Positions 43,357-51,861 of a DNA stretch of 64,000 bases are shown here, piece after piece. A program made the position numbers and the translations under genes. The notes beneath the pieces were generated by a model. The model saw only the letters and a list, made by a program, of their open reading frames with translations, was not told where the DNA came from and did not search any database. How positions within the stretch are numbered: the first letter of the stretch is position 1; every line of letters begins with the position of its first letter. This DNA comes from Thermococcus eurythermalis (GTDB taxonomy: Archaea; Methanobacteriota_B; Thermococci; Thermococcales; Thermococcaceae), in the NCBI RefSeq assembly GCF_000769655.1, contig NZ_CP008887.1, positions 310,001 through 374,000 of the forward strand. The letters run 5' to 3'.

Positions 43357-43420
43357 GTTTACAACGAGCAGTTTCCTACCTTTTTTTGCCAACACAGAGC
43401 TTTAGAAAACTGTTTTAAGC
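43357..43420 (+). promoter_or_regulatory. SurR-type site and promoter of the mbh operon
   Basis: GTTTACAACGAGCAGTT (43357-43373) exactly matches GTTn3AACn5GTT. A BRE/TATA-like AGAAAACTGTTTTAAGC follows at 43404-43420, about 55 bp before the TTG start of mbhA. In Pyrococcus furiosus SurR activates mbh through such an upstream element, so this is probably the same arrangement. Confidence 0.7.
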
Positions 43421-43477
43421 GAAAAAAGAGAAGTCTACATTGAGGGTAAACAAAAGCGTTAATGTGGAGGTGATAGC

Positions 43478-43981
43478 TTGCCCTTCATAGCCGCGTTCGT
43501 CTTTGCCTATATACTCTGGCTCATCTTAACGGCCGGGAGCAAAGGACTTCTCTGGAGCACGCAGGAACTCATAGCGGGCCTGATATTCGCAGGGATAATA
43601 GGATACACAACCAAAGACATCATCGGAGAAAAATCAACCCGCTTCCTCAACCCGATCAGATGGCTCGAGTGGATAGCCTACATCCCGGTCCTGTTCTGGG
43701 GAATGGTCAAGGCAAACTTCCACGTTGCGTGGCTCGTCATAACGGGGAAGATAAGGCCCGGAATCGTCAGGGTTCCCGTTGACCTCGAAGAGGACGCCCA
43801 GTACACGATACTCGGCAACTCGATAACTCTCACGCCCGGAACGCTAACCATAGATGCCTGTCCCAAGGAAAAGGCCCTATACGTCCACTGGATTGACATA
43901 CCGGAGGGAATGGAGAGGCCCGAGAGCTCGGAACCCGTCGCGGGACCCTTTGAGAAGTGGGCCAGGAGGTTGGGAAAATGA
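43478..43981 (+). CDS. mbhA: Membrane-bound hydrogenase subunit A (MrpE-like)
   Basis: The 167-residue protein has two or three N-terminal membrane segments and a soluble tail. ITLTPGTLTIDACPKEKALY is the typical MrpE/MnhE-type pattern. It is the first gene of the 14-subunit Mbh operon and belongs to the sodium-proton antiporter-like half. Translation starts at TTG 43478 after GGAGGTGAT. Confidence 0.9.
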   Translation: MPFIAAFVFAYILWLILTAGSKGLLWSTQELIAGLIFAGIIGYTTKDIIGEKSTRFLNPIRWLEWIAYIPVLFWGMVKANFHVAWLVITGKIRPGIVRVPVDLEEDAQYTILGNSITLTPGTLTIDACPKEKALYVHWIDIPEGMERPESSEPVAGPFEKWARRLGK

Positions 43982-44241
43982 TTGAGCCCGTGTTCTTCTA
44001 CTCGGCACTGATAATCTCGTTTGCAGCGTTCTTAGCTATACTCAGGGTTCTCCTCGGTCCCAGTGTTCCGGACAGGGTCGTCGGAGTTGACACCCTCAAC
44101 ACTCTCGTCGTCGCGGGAATGGTTCTCCTGGGAGCCGCATACGACAGGACGATTTACATCGACATTGCAATAGTTTATGCGCTCCTCAGCTACATCGGGA
44201 CGCTCATAATCGCGAGGTACCTCCAGGGGGGATTGAAATGA
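43978..44241 (+). CDS. mbhB: Membrane-bound hydrogenase subunit B (MrpF-like)
   Basis: The 87-residue protein has three membrane helices. VLLGPSVPDRVVGVDTLNTL is the characteristic MrpF region with its conserved Asp. It is part of the ion-translocating membrane module. ATG 43978 overlaps the mbhA stop (ATGA), showing translational coupling; an upstream in-frame extension within mbhA is rejected. Confidence 0.9.
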   Translation: MIEPVFFYSALIISFAAFLAILRVLLGPSVPDRVVGVDTLNTLVVAGMVLLGAAYDRTIYIDIAIVYALLSYIGTLIIARYLQGGLK

Positions 44242-44609
44242 GCTGGGTTAACTACCTGATTTACGCCTTCCTCGCGGTAAACATCACCTTCAACCTCCTC
44301 GGGAGCATAGCCCTCCACCGCTTCCCGGACGTTTACACGAGGCTTCATGGAGCAACCAAGTGCACGACCTTCGGAACGATATTCGCCGTCTTCGCGGTTG
44401 CGGCCCACGCCCTCTACCAGCTCCACGTCACCGGCGACGCGAAGTACCTCCAGATGACCCTTCACAGCTTCGTAGCTTTGATAGCGCTCCTCCTCACGAA
44501 CCCGGTCGGAGCGCACGCCATAGCAAAGGCCGCCCACCTGAGCGGTTATAAGCCCGCCAAGGCTGTCGTTGACGCCTACGAGGAGAAGCTCGGGGGTGGA
44601 AAGGAATGA
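44238..44609 (+). CDS. mbhC: Membrane-bound hydrogenase subunit C (MrpG-like)
   Basis: The 123-residue protein has three membrane helices and the MrpG pattern GSIALHRFPDVYTRLHGATKC, with HRFPDVYxRLH conserved. The C-terminal charged tail (EEKLGGGKE) is probably cytoplasmic. It forms part of the Mrp-like sodium-proton exchange module of Mbh. The start overlaps mbhB by 4 bp. Confidence 0.92.
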   Translation: MSWVNYLIYAFLAVNITFNLLGSIALHRFPDVYTRLHGATKCTTFGTIFAVFAVAAHALYQLHVTGDAKYLQMTLHSFVALIALLLTNPVGAHAIAKAAHLSGYKPAKAVVDAYEEKLGGGKE

Positions 44610-44872
44610 ACGCCCTGACCCTTGACATGATAATTCAGGCAATCGTCCTCATAGGAGTCCTAATCACCGCTTACCTCACGGTTAGGTTTAGAGACCTGCT
44701 CGCGGCAGCTCTGTCTTCCACAGCCATGAGCCTCCTCCTCAGCCTGGAGTTCTACATGCTCCACGCGCCGGACGTTGCGATAGCAGAGGCGGCGGTTGGT
44801 GCGGGCGTTGTTACTGCCATAGTCGTGTATGGAATTGCTAAGACTGAGAGATGGGAGCGTGAGGGACCATGA
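44606..44872 (+). CDS. mbhD: Membrane-bound hydrogenase subunit D (DUF4040, MrpA C-terminal/MrpB-like)
   Basis: The 88-residue protein has three helices and the pattern LLSLEFYMLHAPDVAIAEAA, matching the DUF4040 domain found at the MrpA C terminus. It overlaps its neighbours by 4 bp on both sides. It belongs to the antiporter-like module. Confidence 0.9.
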   Translation: MNALTLDMIIQAIVLIGVLITAYLTVRFRDLLAAALSSTAMSLLLSLEFYMLHAPDVAIAEAAVGAGVVTAIVVYGIAKTERWEREGP

Positions 44873-45165
44873 AGAGAACAATCGCTTTCCTCTCGTTGCT
44901 GTTCGTCCTTGGGGCGCTCCTTTACATAGCCAACCCCGATTACGGCCTCAAGTTCGGCCTCGGCAGCGAGGACTGGAAGAACCTCCGCTACACCGACGAC
45001 TACTACATCGAACACGGTGTGGATGAAGTCGGAGGTACCAACATCGTTACCGACATAGTCTTCGACTACCGTGGCTACGATACCCTCGGAGAGGCCACCG
45101 TCCTGTTCACGGCCATTGCCGGTGCGGTGGCCCTTGCGAGGCCCTGGAGGGGGGACGAGCAATGA
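44869..45165 (+). CDS. mbhE: Membrane-bound hydrogenase subunit E (MrpA C-terminal/MrpB-like)
   Basis: The 98-residue protein has a helix at each end. Between them lies a hydrophilic stretch with IVTDIVFDYRGYDTLGEATV, a hallmark of the MbhE/MrpA C-terminal piece. It sits between mbhD and mbhF, with 4-bp overlaps to both. It probably helps join the hydrogenase arm to the ion-exchange module. Confidence 0.88.
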   Translation: MKRTIAFLSLLFVLGALLYIANPDYGLKFGLGSEDWKNLRYTDDYYIEHGVDEVGGTNIVTDIVFDYRGYDTLGEATVLFTAIAGAVALARPWRGDEQ

Positions 45166-45620
45166 GGCCGAAGTGCGGTGGCGATATGGGGCTTATCGTT
45201 AAAACCTCGGCGAGGGCCATAATCCCGCTCATCGGAATATTCGGCGCCTACGTGGTCTCCCACGGTCACCTCACCCCCGGCGGTGGATTCCAGGGAGGAG
45301 CCACCATAGCGGGGGCCGGAGTGCTCTTCCTCGTCGCATTCGGCCTCAGCGAGATGAGGAAGCACTACAACAAGCACCTCTATTCAGCGCTTGAGGGACT
45401 CGGCGGTCTAGTCTTCCTCGGCGCGGCGATGCTTGGCATAGGCACGGCGTTCTTCTACAACACACTATGGCACAACGGGCCTATACTCAACGGAAAGCCC
45501 GGGACGCTTCTCTCAGCTGGATTTCTACCCATAATGAACCTCGCCGTTGGCCTTAAGGTCTTCACGGGTCTCGTGAGCGCTCTAGTTGCCATAGCCATGT
45601 ACAGGAGGTGGAAGTCATGA
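45162..45620 (+). CDS. mbhF: Membrane-bound hydrogenase subunit F (MrpB-like)
   Basis: The 152-residue protein has four membrane helices and the MrpB pattern GHLTPGGGFQGGATIAGAGV. A second ATG at 45186 (MGLIVKTSARAI) begins the core helix; the first ATG overlaps the mbhE stop and is kept. It belongs to the sodium-proton exchange module. Confidence 0.9.
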   Translation: MRPKCGGDMGLIVKTSARAIIPLIGIFGAYVVSHGHLTPGGGFQGGATIAGAGVLFLVAFGLSEMRKHYNKHLYSALEGLGGLVFLGAAMLGIGTAFFYNTLWHNGPILNGKPGTLLSAGFLPIMNLAVGLKVFTGLVSALVAIAMYRRWKS

Positions 45621-45976
45621 TCCAGTTTCAGTTCATAACGGCCTTCCTGCTCATAGCCCTCGGAATATACGCCTTCCTCTACAAGAGGAACCTCATCAAG
45701 CTGGTTCTTGCCCTCGACATCATAGACTCCGGCATCCACCTGCTCCTTGTGAGCCTTGGATACCGCATGGAGCTGAACGAAGTCCCAACAGCGCCAATTT
45801 ACACTGGCTACGAGACGCTCAAGAGCGCCATGGTCGGCCCGCTCCCGCAGGCCCTCGTGCTCACAAGCATAGTCATCGGCGTCTGTGTCCTTGCCCTCGC
45901 GATGGCCCTCACGATAAACGCCTACCGCCACTACGGAACCCTTAACGTGAGAGCCCTCAGGAGGTTGAGGGGATGA
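45617..45976 (+). CDS. mbhG: Membrane-bound hydrogenase subunit G (MrpC/NuoK-like)
   Basis: The 119-residue protein has three membrane helices and the NuoK/MrpC pattern LALDIIDSGIHLLLVSLGYR, then PLPQALVLTSIVIGVCVLAL with PLPQALVLTxIVI conserved. ATG 45617 with AGGAGGTGG upstream is favoured over GTG 45608. It overlaps mbhF and mbhH by 4 bp each. Confidence 0.92.
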   Translation: MIQFQFITAFLLIALGIYAFLYKRNLIKLVLALDIIDSGIHLLLVSLGYRMELNEVPTAPIYTGYETLKSAMVGPLPQALVLTSIVIGVCVLALAMALTINAYRHYGTLNVRALRRLRG

Positions 45977-47571
45977 ACGGGGAAGCGATACTTCCTTACC
46001 TCATAATCATCCCGCTCTTCGGAGCGTTCTCAATGCCGATAGTGAGCCTCGCAGGGAAGAAGGCGAGAGAGGCATGGGCAGTGCTCATAAGCGCCCTTAC
46101 GCTGGTTGTAGCCTCCGCAGTGTTCTACCACGTCTGGGACACCAAGGAAATCATAGTCTACACCCTCGGCGCAAAGACCCCGTTCGGCCAGGGGGTTGAC
46201 TTCCCCATCAGGATAGTCTGGGAGGTTGACCTCCTCGGTGCAATAATGGCGCTGACCGTGGCCTTCGTCTCGCTGATGGCGATCCTCTACTCCATCGGCT
46301 ACATGAAGCACGACACCGGGCTCGATAAGTACTACACCCTTATACTCGTCCTCGAGCTCGGAATGCTGGGCATAGCCATAACCGGCGACCTGTTCAACTT
46401 CTACGTCTTCCTCGAAATCATGAGCATAGCCAGCTACGCCCTCGTCGCCTTCAGGAACGACACCTGGGAAGGTATCGAAGCGGGAATCAAGTATATGTTC
46501 GTCGGCTCAATAGCGGGCTCCTTTATCCTTCTCGGCATAGCGCTCCTTTACGGCCAGTACGGAACCCTCACGATGGGATACATAGCCCTCAAAATCCTGG
46601 AAAACCCGACCGTTACGGCAAAGGTCGCACTGGCCCTCTTCATAGCGGGACTCCTCTTCAAGAGCGGTGCTTCACCCGTCCACATGTGGCTTGCCGATGC
46701 ACACCCAGCGGCCCCCAGCAGCATCTCGGCAATGCTTTCGGGCCTGGTCATCAAGGTCGGTGGAATCTACGCGCTCGCGAGGATACTCTTCAGCATCTAC
46801 ACCCCAATGGGCCACGTAGTCGTCCTCAAGTCCTATCTCCAGCCCTACATCAACATGACAGCGGTAGGCTGGCTCATCATAATCTTCGCCTGCCTGACGC
46901 TGATAATCGGCAACGCGATGGCCGTAATCCAGACCGACATGAAGAGGCTCCTCGCCTATTCATCAGTGGGACAGATAGGCTACATCCTCCTCGGCCTTGG
47001 AATAGGCCTGGCGGCTTACGGAACCCATGCTGGTGAAGTCGCCCTTGCCGGTGCAATCTACCACACCGTGAACCACGCCCTCATGAAGGCACTCCTGTTC
47101 CTTGTCGCAGGTGCTGTAATCCACGAGGTAGGCACTAGGAACTTGAACGAGCTCAGCGGACTTGCGAAGACCATGCCAAAGACCACGTTCGCTTTCCTCA
47201 TCGGAGCTGCTGCCATAGTCGGCCTCCCGCCGCTGAACGGCTTCGCCAGCAAGTGGCTCATCTACGAGAGCTCTGCCATATACAACCCGGTTCTCGGCGC
47301 GATAGCCATAATAGGAACGGCTTTCTGTACCGCCGCCTACGTCAGGGTGCTCTACACGTTCTTCGGCAGGCCAAGCGAGAGGGTGGCGAACGCCAAGGAC
47401 CCGGAGACCTCAATGATGCTCCCAATGATCCTGCTCGTGCTCGCAATAATCGTCATGGGCCTCTTCCCGTGGCAGATAAGCGACAAGGTAATGATACCCG
47501 CGGCCAGGATGCTGGAGCAGTTCAGGTTGGAGTACATAAACGCCCTGATGGGCCTGCTGGGGGGTGCGTGA
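45973..47571 (+). CDS. mbhH: Membrane-bound hydrogenase subunit H (MrpD-like antiporter subunit)
   Basis: The 532-residue protein has about 14 membrane helices of the NuoL/M/N-MrpD family. It shows YVFLEIMSIASYALVAF with the membrane Glu, KSGASPVHMWLADAHPAAPS with Lys and His of the ion path, and HTVNHALMKALLFLVAGAV. It is the main ion-pumping-like subunit, coupling ferredoxin-driven hydrogen formation to a sodium gradient. mbhI begins 1 bp after it. Confidence 0.93.
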   Translation: MNGEAILPYLIIIPLFGAFSMPIVSLAGKKAREAWAVLISALTLVVASAVFYHVWDTKEIIVYTLGAKTPFGQGVDFPIRIVWEVDLLGAIMALTVAFVSLMAILYSIGYMKHDTGLDKYYTLILVLELGMLGIAITGDLFNFYVFLEIMSIASYALVAFRNDTWEGIEAGIKYMFVGSIAGSFILLGIALLYGQYGTLTMGYIALKILENPTVTAKVALALFIAGLLFKSGASPVHMWLADAHPAAPSSISAMLSGLVIKVGGIYALARILFSIYTPMGHVVVLKSYLQPYINMTAVGWLIIIFACLTLIIGNAMAVIQTDMKRLLAYSSVGQIGYILLGLGIGLAAYGTHAGEVALAGAIYHTVNHALMKALLFLVAGAVIHEVGTRNLNELSGLAKTMPKTTFAFLIGAAAIVGLPPLNGFASKWLIYESSAIYNPVLGAIAIIGTAFCTAAYVRVLYTFFGRPSERVANAKDPETSMMLPMILLVLAIIVMGLFPWQISDKVMIPAARMLEQFRLEYINALMGLLGGA

Positions 47572-47572
47572 A

Positions 47573-47920
47573 ATGTTCGGCTACTGGGACGCCCTTTACT
47601 TCGTCTTCATCTTTATTATCGGCCTAATCCTAGCGTGGCTGCTGAACGAGTGGGCCAAGAAGTCAGGTATGGGCACCAGAGAGACAGGCGACGGAACCAA
47701 GATATTCATCAGCGGTGAAGACCCGGACAAAGTCATTCCGGGCTTTGAGCACCTAGAGGGCCACTTCACAGGCAGGAACGTCATGTGGGGCCTCACATAC
47801 GCCCTCAAGAGGTTCTTTACCGTCCTTAGAGCGGACCACACCGGCCTGCTTACTGATTACGTGAGCTACCTGCTCATAACCACCGCCTTCGTGCTTGGAG
47901 TGCTGTTAATATGGGGGTGA
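47573..47920 (+). CDS. mbhI: Membrane-bound hydrogenase subunit I
   Basis: The 115-residue protein has one N-terminal membrane helix (YFVFIFIIGLILAWLLN), a hydrophilic middle and a C-terminal helix. In the Pyrococcus Mbh structure the corresponding subunit links the two membrane modules, like the lateral helix of complex I. ATG 47573 is favoured over GTG 47564 inside mbhH. Confidence 0.85.
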   Translation: MFGYWDALYFVFIFIIGLILAWLLNEWAKKSGMGTRETGDGTKIFISGEDPDKVIPGFEHLEGHFTGRNVMWGLTYALKRFFTVLRADHTGLLTDYVSYLLITTAFVLGVLLIWG

Positions 47921-47934
47921 ACAAGGTGATTGTC

Positions 47935-48045
47935 ATGCACGGGTTTGAAAGAAAGAACGTGAGAAACCCAATCACCAGAGGGGCCCTCGAAGAGACCCCA
48001 AAACTTCCGCGAGCGCTTGCGAAGGCAAGGGCTCATAGGGGGTGA
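47935..48045 (+). CDS. Possible 36-residue protein between mbhI and mbhJ
   Basis: In the 129-bp gap within the mbh operon, AAGGTGATTG precedes ATG 47935, giving a basic 36-residue product (MHGFERKNVRNPITRGALEE then TPKLPRALAKARAHRG). Its TGA at 48043-48045 lies 4 bp before the mbhJ start. It has good spacing and Thermococcus-like codons, but its length makes coding uncertain. It could be a small hydrogenase-associated protein or only a leader for mbhJ. Confidence 0.35.
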   Translation: MHGFERKNVRNPITRGALEETPKLPRALAKARAHRG

Positions 48046-48049
48046 TTGA

Positions 48050-48580
48050 ATGAGCATCAAGGTTCCCGCTGACCAGAACAAGACGAATGTGGCCACGAGC
48101 GAGCGTGAGAAGCTTGAGAAGAGGATAGCCCAGCTGTGCCGCTTCATAGGGAGATCACCATGGGTATTCCACGTGAACAGCGGCTCCTGCAACGGCTGTG
48201 ACATCAAAATCATAGCCGCCTTAACGCCTCGCTACGACGCCGAGCGCTTTGGTGTCAAGCTCGTCGGCTCGCCGAGGCACGCCGACGTTCTCTTGGTGAC
48301 CGGGCCCGTCACGGACCAGAGCCTCGAAAGGGTCAAGCTCGTCTACGAGCAGACCCCAGACCCCAAGATAGTCATAGCCGTCGGGGCCTGCCCAACAGGT
48401 GGCAGCGTGTTCTACGAGAGCCCCTTCACCAACGCACCGCTGAGCAACGTTATCCCGGTGGACGTCTACGTGCCGGGCTGCCCGCCGAGGCCCGAAGCTA
48501 TCCTCCACGGCGTCGTCCTGGCACTCGAAAAGCTTGCTAAAATACTGAAAGGCGAAGTCCCGGAGGGTGAGGAGAAATGA
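48050..48580 (+). CDS. mbhJ: Membrane-bound hydrogenase small subunit (NuoB-like)
   Basis: The 176-residue protein has cysteines in SGSCNGCDIK, VGACPTGGS and VPGCPPRPE, which bind the proximal 4Fe-4S cluster as in NuoB and group 4 [NiFe] hydrogenases. It takes electrons from MbhN toward the nickel-iron site in MbhL. The stop overlaps the mbhK start by 4 bp. Confidence 0.93.
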   Translation: MSIKVPADQNKTNVATSEREKLEKRIAQLCRFIGRSPWVFHVNSGSCNGCDIKIIAALTPRYDAERFGVKLVGSPRHADVLLVTGPVTDQSLERVKLVYEQTPDPKIVIAVGACPTGGSVFYESPFTNAPLSNVIPVDVYVPGCPPRPEAILHGVVLALEKLAKILKGEVPEGEEK

Positions 48581-49158
48581 TGGGCGAAGTTAATGATAAC
48601 GCTAACGTTGAGAAGATCACTGAGGAAATTAAAGAACCAACCAAGGCTGAGAAGGTCGCGAGTGCAATAGCGGAGCGCTTCCCAAACGCCCAAGTTGAGG
48701 TCAGAGTAAACAAGTGGGGGCGCGAGAGGGTCTGGGTGAGAATTCCTAGGGAAGACTACAAGGCGCTCATGAAGTTCATCGTTGAGCTCGACCCCAAGGC
48801 CCACTACTCGATAGGCATCGAGCAGGACTACGGCGAGGAGCTCGGCTACATGAGCCACATCCTCCTGCACTACGAGGACGCCCCGGGAGTTTCACTGCTC
48901 GTCGAGGTCAGGGCACCGAAGGACGACCCCGTCATTCCAGACATCAGCGACGTCTTCCCAATAGCGACCCAGTACGAGAGGGAAGCGGCCGAGATGATGG
49001 GCATAGTCTTCGAGGGAATCCCTGACAGCAGGAGGCTCTTCCTCCCGGACGACTTCCCGGAGGGCATCTACCCGCTCAGGCTTGACGAGAAGGGCATCTC
49101 TGAGGAGACCGTCAAGAACGCCGGACACCCGTACTACATAAAGGGGGGAGGTAAATGA
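48577..49158 (+). CDS. mbhK: Membrane-bound hydrogenase subunit K (NuoC-like)
   Basis: The 193-residue protein has a long charged N-terminal helix and a NuoC-like domain. Its typical tail is EREAAEMMGIVFEGIPDSRR, followed by LFLPDDFPEGIYPLRL. It supports the large subunit in the soluble arm of the complex. The coupled start lies at ATG 48577 or the adjacent ATG 48580. Confidence 0.9.
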   Translation: MMGEVNDNANVEKITEEIKEPTKAEKVASAIAERFPNAQVEVRVNKWGRERVWVRIPREDYKALMKFIVELDPKAHYSIGIEQDYGEELGYMSHILLHYEDAPGVSLLVEVRAPKDDPVIPDISDVFPIATQYEREAAEMMGIVFEGIPDSRRLFLPDDFPEGIYPLRLDEKGISEETVKNAGHPYYIKGGGK

Positions 49159-50435
49159 CCGAGAAGGTCGAGTACTGGGTAAAGGTCCCAATCGGGCCAA
49201 TTCACCCCGGCTTAGAAGAGCCCGAGAAGTTCATACTCACCCTCGACGGCGAGAGGATAATCAACGTTGACGTCAAGCTCGGTTACAACCTTCGCGGAAT
49301 CCAGTGGATAGCGTACAGGAGGAACTACGTCCAGATGATGTACCTGGTAGAGAGAATCTGCGGCATCTGCTCATTCTCGCACAACCACACATACAGCAGG
49401 GCCGTCGAGGAGGCGGCAGGCATAGAGGTGCCTGAGAGGGCCGAGTACATACGCGCCATAGTGGGCGAGCTGGAGAGGGTTCACTCCCACCTGCTCAACC
49501 TCGGTGTTGTCGGCCACGACATAGGCTACGACACGGTTCTCCACCTCACATGGCTGGCGCGTGAGAAAGTCATGGACGTCCTTGAGGCAATCTCCGGAAA
49601 CCGCGTGAACTACTCGATGGTGACCATAGGCGGCGTCAGAAGGGACATAGACGAGAAGGGCAAGAGGCTCATCCTCGACCTGATAAAGTACTACAGGAGC
49701 ATAATGCCACAGATAGAGGAGGTATTCCTCCACGACCCGACAATTGAGGCCCGTCTGAGGGATGCGGCGGTGGTGAGCAGGCGCATCGCCAAGGAGTACG
49801 GTGCAGTCGGCCCGACCGCCAGGGGTTCCGGGCTAAAGGTGGACGCCAGGTGGAGCGAGGGGCTCGGCGTTTACCCGGACCTTGGAGTTAAGCCGGTGCT
49901 CCCGCAGGACGTCACCGGCGAGAAGCCGCACGGCGACGTTTACGACAGGACGGCGGTGAGGATTGGGGAAATCCACCAGAGCCTTGAGATACTCGAACAC
50001 GCCCTCGACCAGATGCCGGACGGAAAAATCAAGGCCTTCCCTAAGGACAACGTCCTCGTCGCCAAGCTCAAGATTATGGTCGACGGGGAGGGAATCGGAA
50101 GGTACGAGGCCCCGCGTGGCGAACTGGTGCACTACGTCCGCGGAAAGAGGGGCTCGGACAAGCCGCTCCGCTGGAAGGCGAGGGAGCCGACCTTCCCGAA
50201 CCTATTCACCATCGCCAAGGGACTGGTGGGCAACCAGGTCGCGGACGTCGTGGTTGCCATCGCCTCAATAGACCCGTGCCTCAGCTGTACAGACAGGGTT
50301 GCCGTGATTCAGGACGGAAAGAGGAGAGTCCTCACGGAGAGAGACCTCATCAAGGCCTCGATAGAGAAGACGCGCGAGCTCAACCCCGACGTTAAGGGAG
50401 ACCCAAGCCCGCTCGGAGTGGGCTGTGTGAGGTGA
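49155..50435 (+). CDS. mbhL: Membrane-bound hydrogenase large catalytic subunit (NuoD-like)
   Basis: The 426-residue protein has the two nickel-binding motifs RICGICSFSHN and DPCLSCTDR. It has the complex I-like features GVRRDIDEKG and GPTARGSGLKVDAR. It makes hydrogen from protons with ferredoxin-derived electrons. The C terminus runs past the last motif by about 50 residues, as in group 4 enzymes. It overlaps mbhK by 4 bp. Confidence 0.95.
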   Translation: MTEKVEYWVKVPIGPIHPGLEEPEKFILTLDGERIINVDVKLGYNLRGIQWIAYRRNYVQMMYLVERICGICSFSHNHTYSRAVEEAAGIEVPERAEYIRAIVGELERVHSHLLNLGVVGHDIGYDTVLHLTWLAREKVMDVLEAISGNRVNYSMVTIGGVRRDIDEKGKRLILDLIKYYRSIMPQIEEVFLHDPTIEARLRDAAVVSRRIAKEYGAVGPTARGSGLKVDARWSEGLGVYPDLGVKPVLPQDVTGEKPHGDVYDRTAVRIGEIHQSLEILEHALDQMPDGKIKAFPKDNVLVAKLKIMVDGEGIGRYEAPRGELVHYVRGKRGSDKPLRWKAREPTFPNLFTIAKGLVGNQVADVVVAIASIDPCLSCTDRVAVIQDGKRRVLTERDLIKASIEKTRELNPDVKGDPSPLGVGCVR

Positions 50436-50440
50436 TGGAG

Positions 50441-51433
50441 ATGGACGTCATGGCAAACATCGTCTATCCTGTAGCAGGTCTGATAGGCATCTACGCCTTC
50501 GTCTCACTCGCTTCACTCGTCTGGGAGGGAATAGACAGGAAGCTGGTCGCGAGGATGCAGAGGAGGGTTGGCCCGCCGCTCCTTCAGCCCATCTACGACT
50601 TCCTCAAGCTGGCGAGCAAGGAGACAATAGTCCCCAACACCGCCAACTACATGTTCAGAGCGGCACCCGTGCTTGCCCTAGCGACAGCCATAGCACTCCT
50701 CGCCTACACCCCGATGGGCTTCGAACCACTGCTCTCAAGCAGGGGAGACGTCATCGTCTTCATCTACCTCCTTACGCTGATATGCTTCTTCAAGATACTC
50801 GGTGCAATAAGCTCTGGAAGCCCCTACGCGAAGATAGGTGCGGCGAGAGAAGCGGCGATAATGGTCTCCAGGGAGCCCGCAATGATGCTGGCCATCTTTG
50901 CGATAATGTGGCGCCTTGGAAAGCTCGGCGTCGAGAAGCCGTTCAGCATGGGGGTCTTCTACCAGCACAACATCTGGGAGATAGGAACCCCGCTAAGCTT
51001 CGTGGGTGCAGTGATACTCCTCTACGTCTTCGTCATCTGGCTGGCGAGCGAGATAGAGGCCGGATACTTCAACATCCCCGACGCGGAGGAGGAGATAGCA
51101 GAGGGGCTGCTCGCCGAGTACAGCGGGCGCTACCTGGCCTTACTAAAGCTCACGAAGGCCCTCAAGACGTACATAGCGGCGTCGCTCGTCGTGTCAATAT
51201 TCTTCCCGTGGGGAATAGCGGGCTACCTCAACCTCAGCGGGCTTTCAGCGGACATCGTGAACATGCTCTTCCACACGCTCAAGGTGTTCATACTCCTCTT
51301 CGCAGTCCAGAGCGTCTTCAGGGCCACCACCGGCAGGCTCAGGGTGACTCAGGCCGTTGAGCTCCTCTGGAAGAACGTCTTCCCGGCCTCGCTCATCGGT
51401 ACACTCCTCATAGCGATGGAGGTGATAATGTGA
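50441..51433 (+). CDS. mbhM: Membrane-bound hydrogenase subunit M (NuoH-like)
   Basis: The 330-residue protein has about eight membrane helices. Typical motifs are RMQRRVGPPLLQPIYDFLKL near the start and FVIWLASEIEAGYFNIPDAE with conserved acids. It joins the hydrogenase arm to the membrane and transmits energy to the antiporter-like part. ATG 50441 fits GGTGATGG; the GTG at 50432 and ATG at 50435 are possible. Confidence 0.92.
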   Translation: MDVMANIVYPVAGLIGIYAFVSLASLVWEGIDRKLVARMQRRVGPPLLQPIYDFLKLASKETIVPNTANYMFRAAPVLALATAIALLAYTPMGFEPLLSSRGDVIVFIYLLTLICFFKILGAISSGSPYAKIGAAREAAIMVSREPAMMLAIFAIMWRLGKLGVEKPFSMGVFYQHNIWEIGTPLSFVGAVILLYVFVIWLASEIEAGYFNIPDAEEEIAEGLLAEYSGRYLALLKLTKALKTYIAASLVVSIFFPWGIAGYLNLSGLSADIVNMLFHTLKVFILLFAVQSVFRATTGRLRVTQAVELLWKNVFPASLIGTLLIAMEVIM

Positions 51434-51861
51434 GGCTCTCACCACTCATCCCAACGGTGCTCAGGAACATGTTCAGAAAGCCAGCCACCAACCTCTTTCC
51501 CAAAACAGAGCCAGTGCCAGTCCCCGAGAACTTCAGGGGGCAGATAAAGTACAACGTGGACAAGTGCGTCGGCTGCAGGATGTGCGTCACTGTCTGTCCG
51601 GCAGGAGTCTTCGTCTTCCTGCCCGAGATAAGGAAGGTCGCCCTGTGGACGGGCAGGTGCGTCTACTGCGCGCAGTGTGTCGACGTCTGCCCGACCGGGG
51701 CGCTCCAGATTAGCGACAACTTCCTGCTGGCCAGCTACGACAACTACGACGACAAGTTCATTCCGCTCAAGCCCGAGAAGGTCGAGGAGATCAAGAAGAA
51801 GCTTGAGGAGCAGAAAAAGGCAAAGGAAAAGGCCAAAGCTGAGAAGAAGGACTCAAAGTAG
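51430..51861 (+). CDS. mbhN: Membrane-bound hydrogenase ferredoxin-like subunit (NuoI-like)
   Basis: The 143-residue protein has two 4Fe-4S motifs, CVGCRMCVTVCPAG and CVYCAQCVDVCPTG, and a Lys/Glu-rich tail of about 35 residues that is probably exposed. It accepts electrons from reduced ferredoxin. GTG 51430 overlaps the mbhM stop. It is the last mbh gene and runs into the convergent ferritin-like gene with a 9-bp overlap. Confidence 0.93.
   Translation: MRLSPLIPTVLRNMFRKPATNLFPKTEPVPVPENFRGQIKYNVDKCVGCRMCVTVCPAGVFVFLPEIRKVALWTGRCVYCAQCVDVCPTGALQISDNFLLASYDNYDDKFIPLKPEKVEEIKKKLEEQKKAKEKAKAEKKDSK

Noticed and set aside
43028-43405. Plus-strand frame running across the end of frhB
   Set aside because: It is out of frame with frhB, very rich in Arg and Gly, and runs through the SurR-type site and mbh promoter region.
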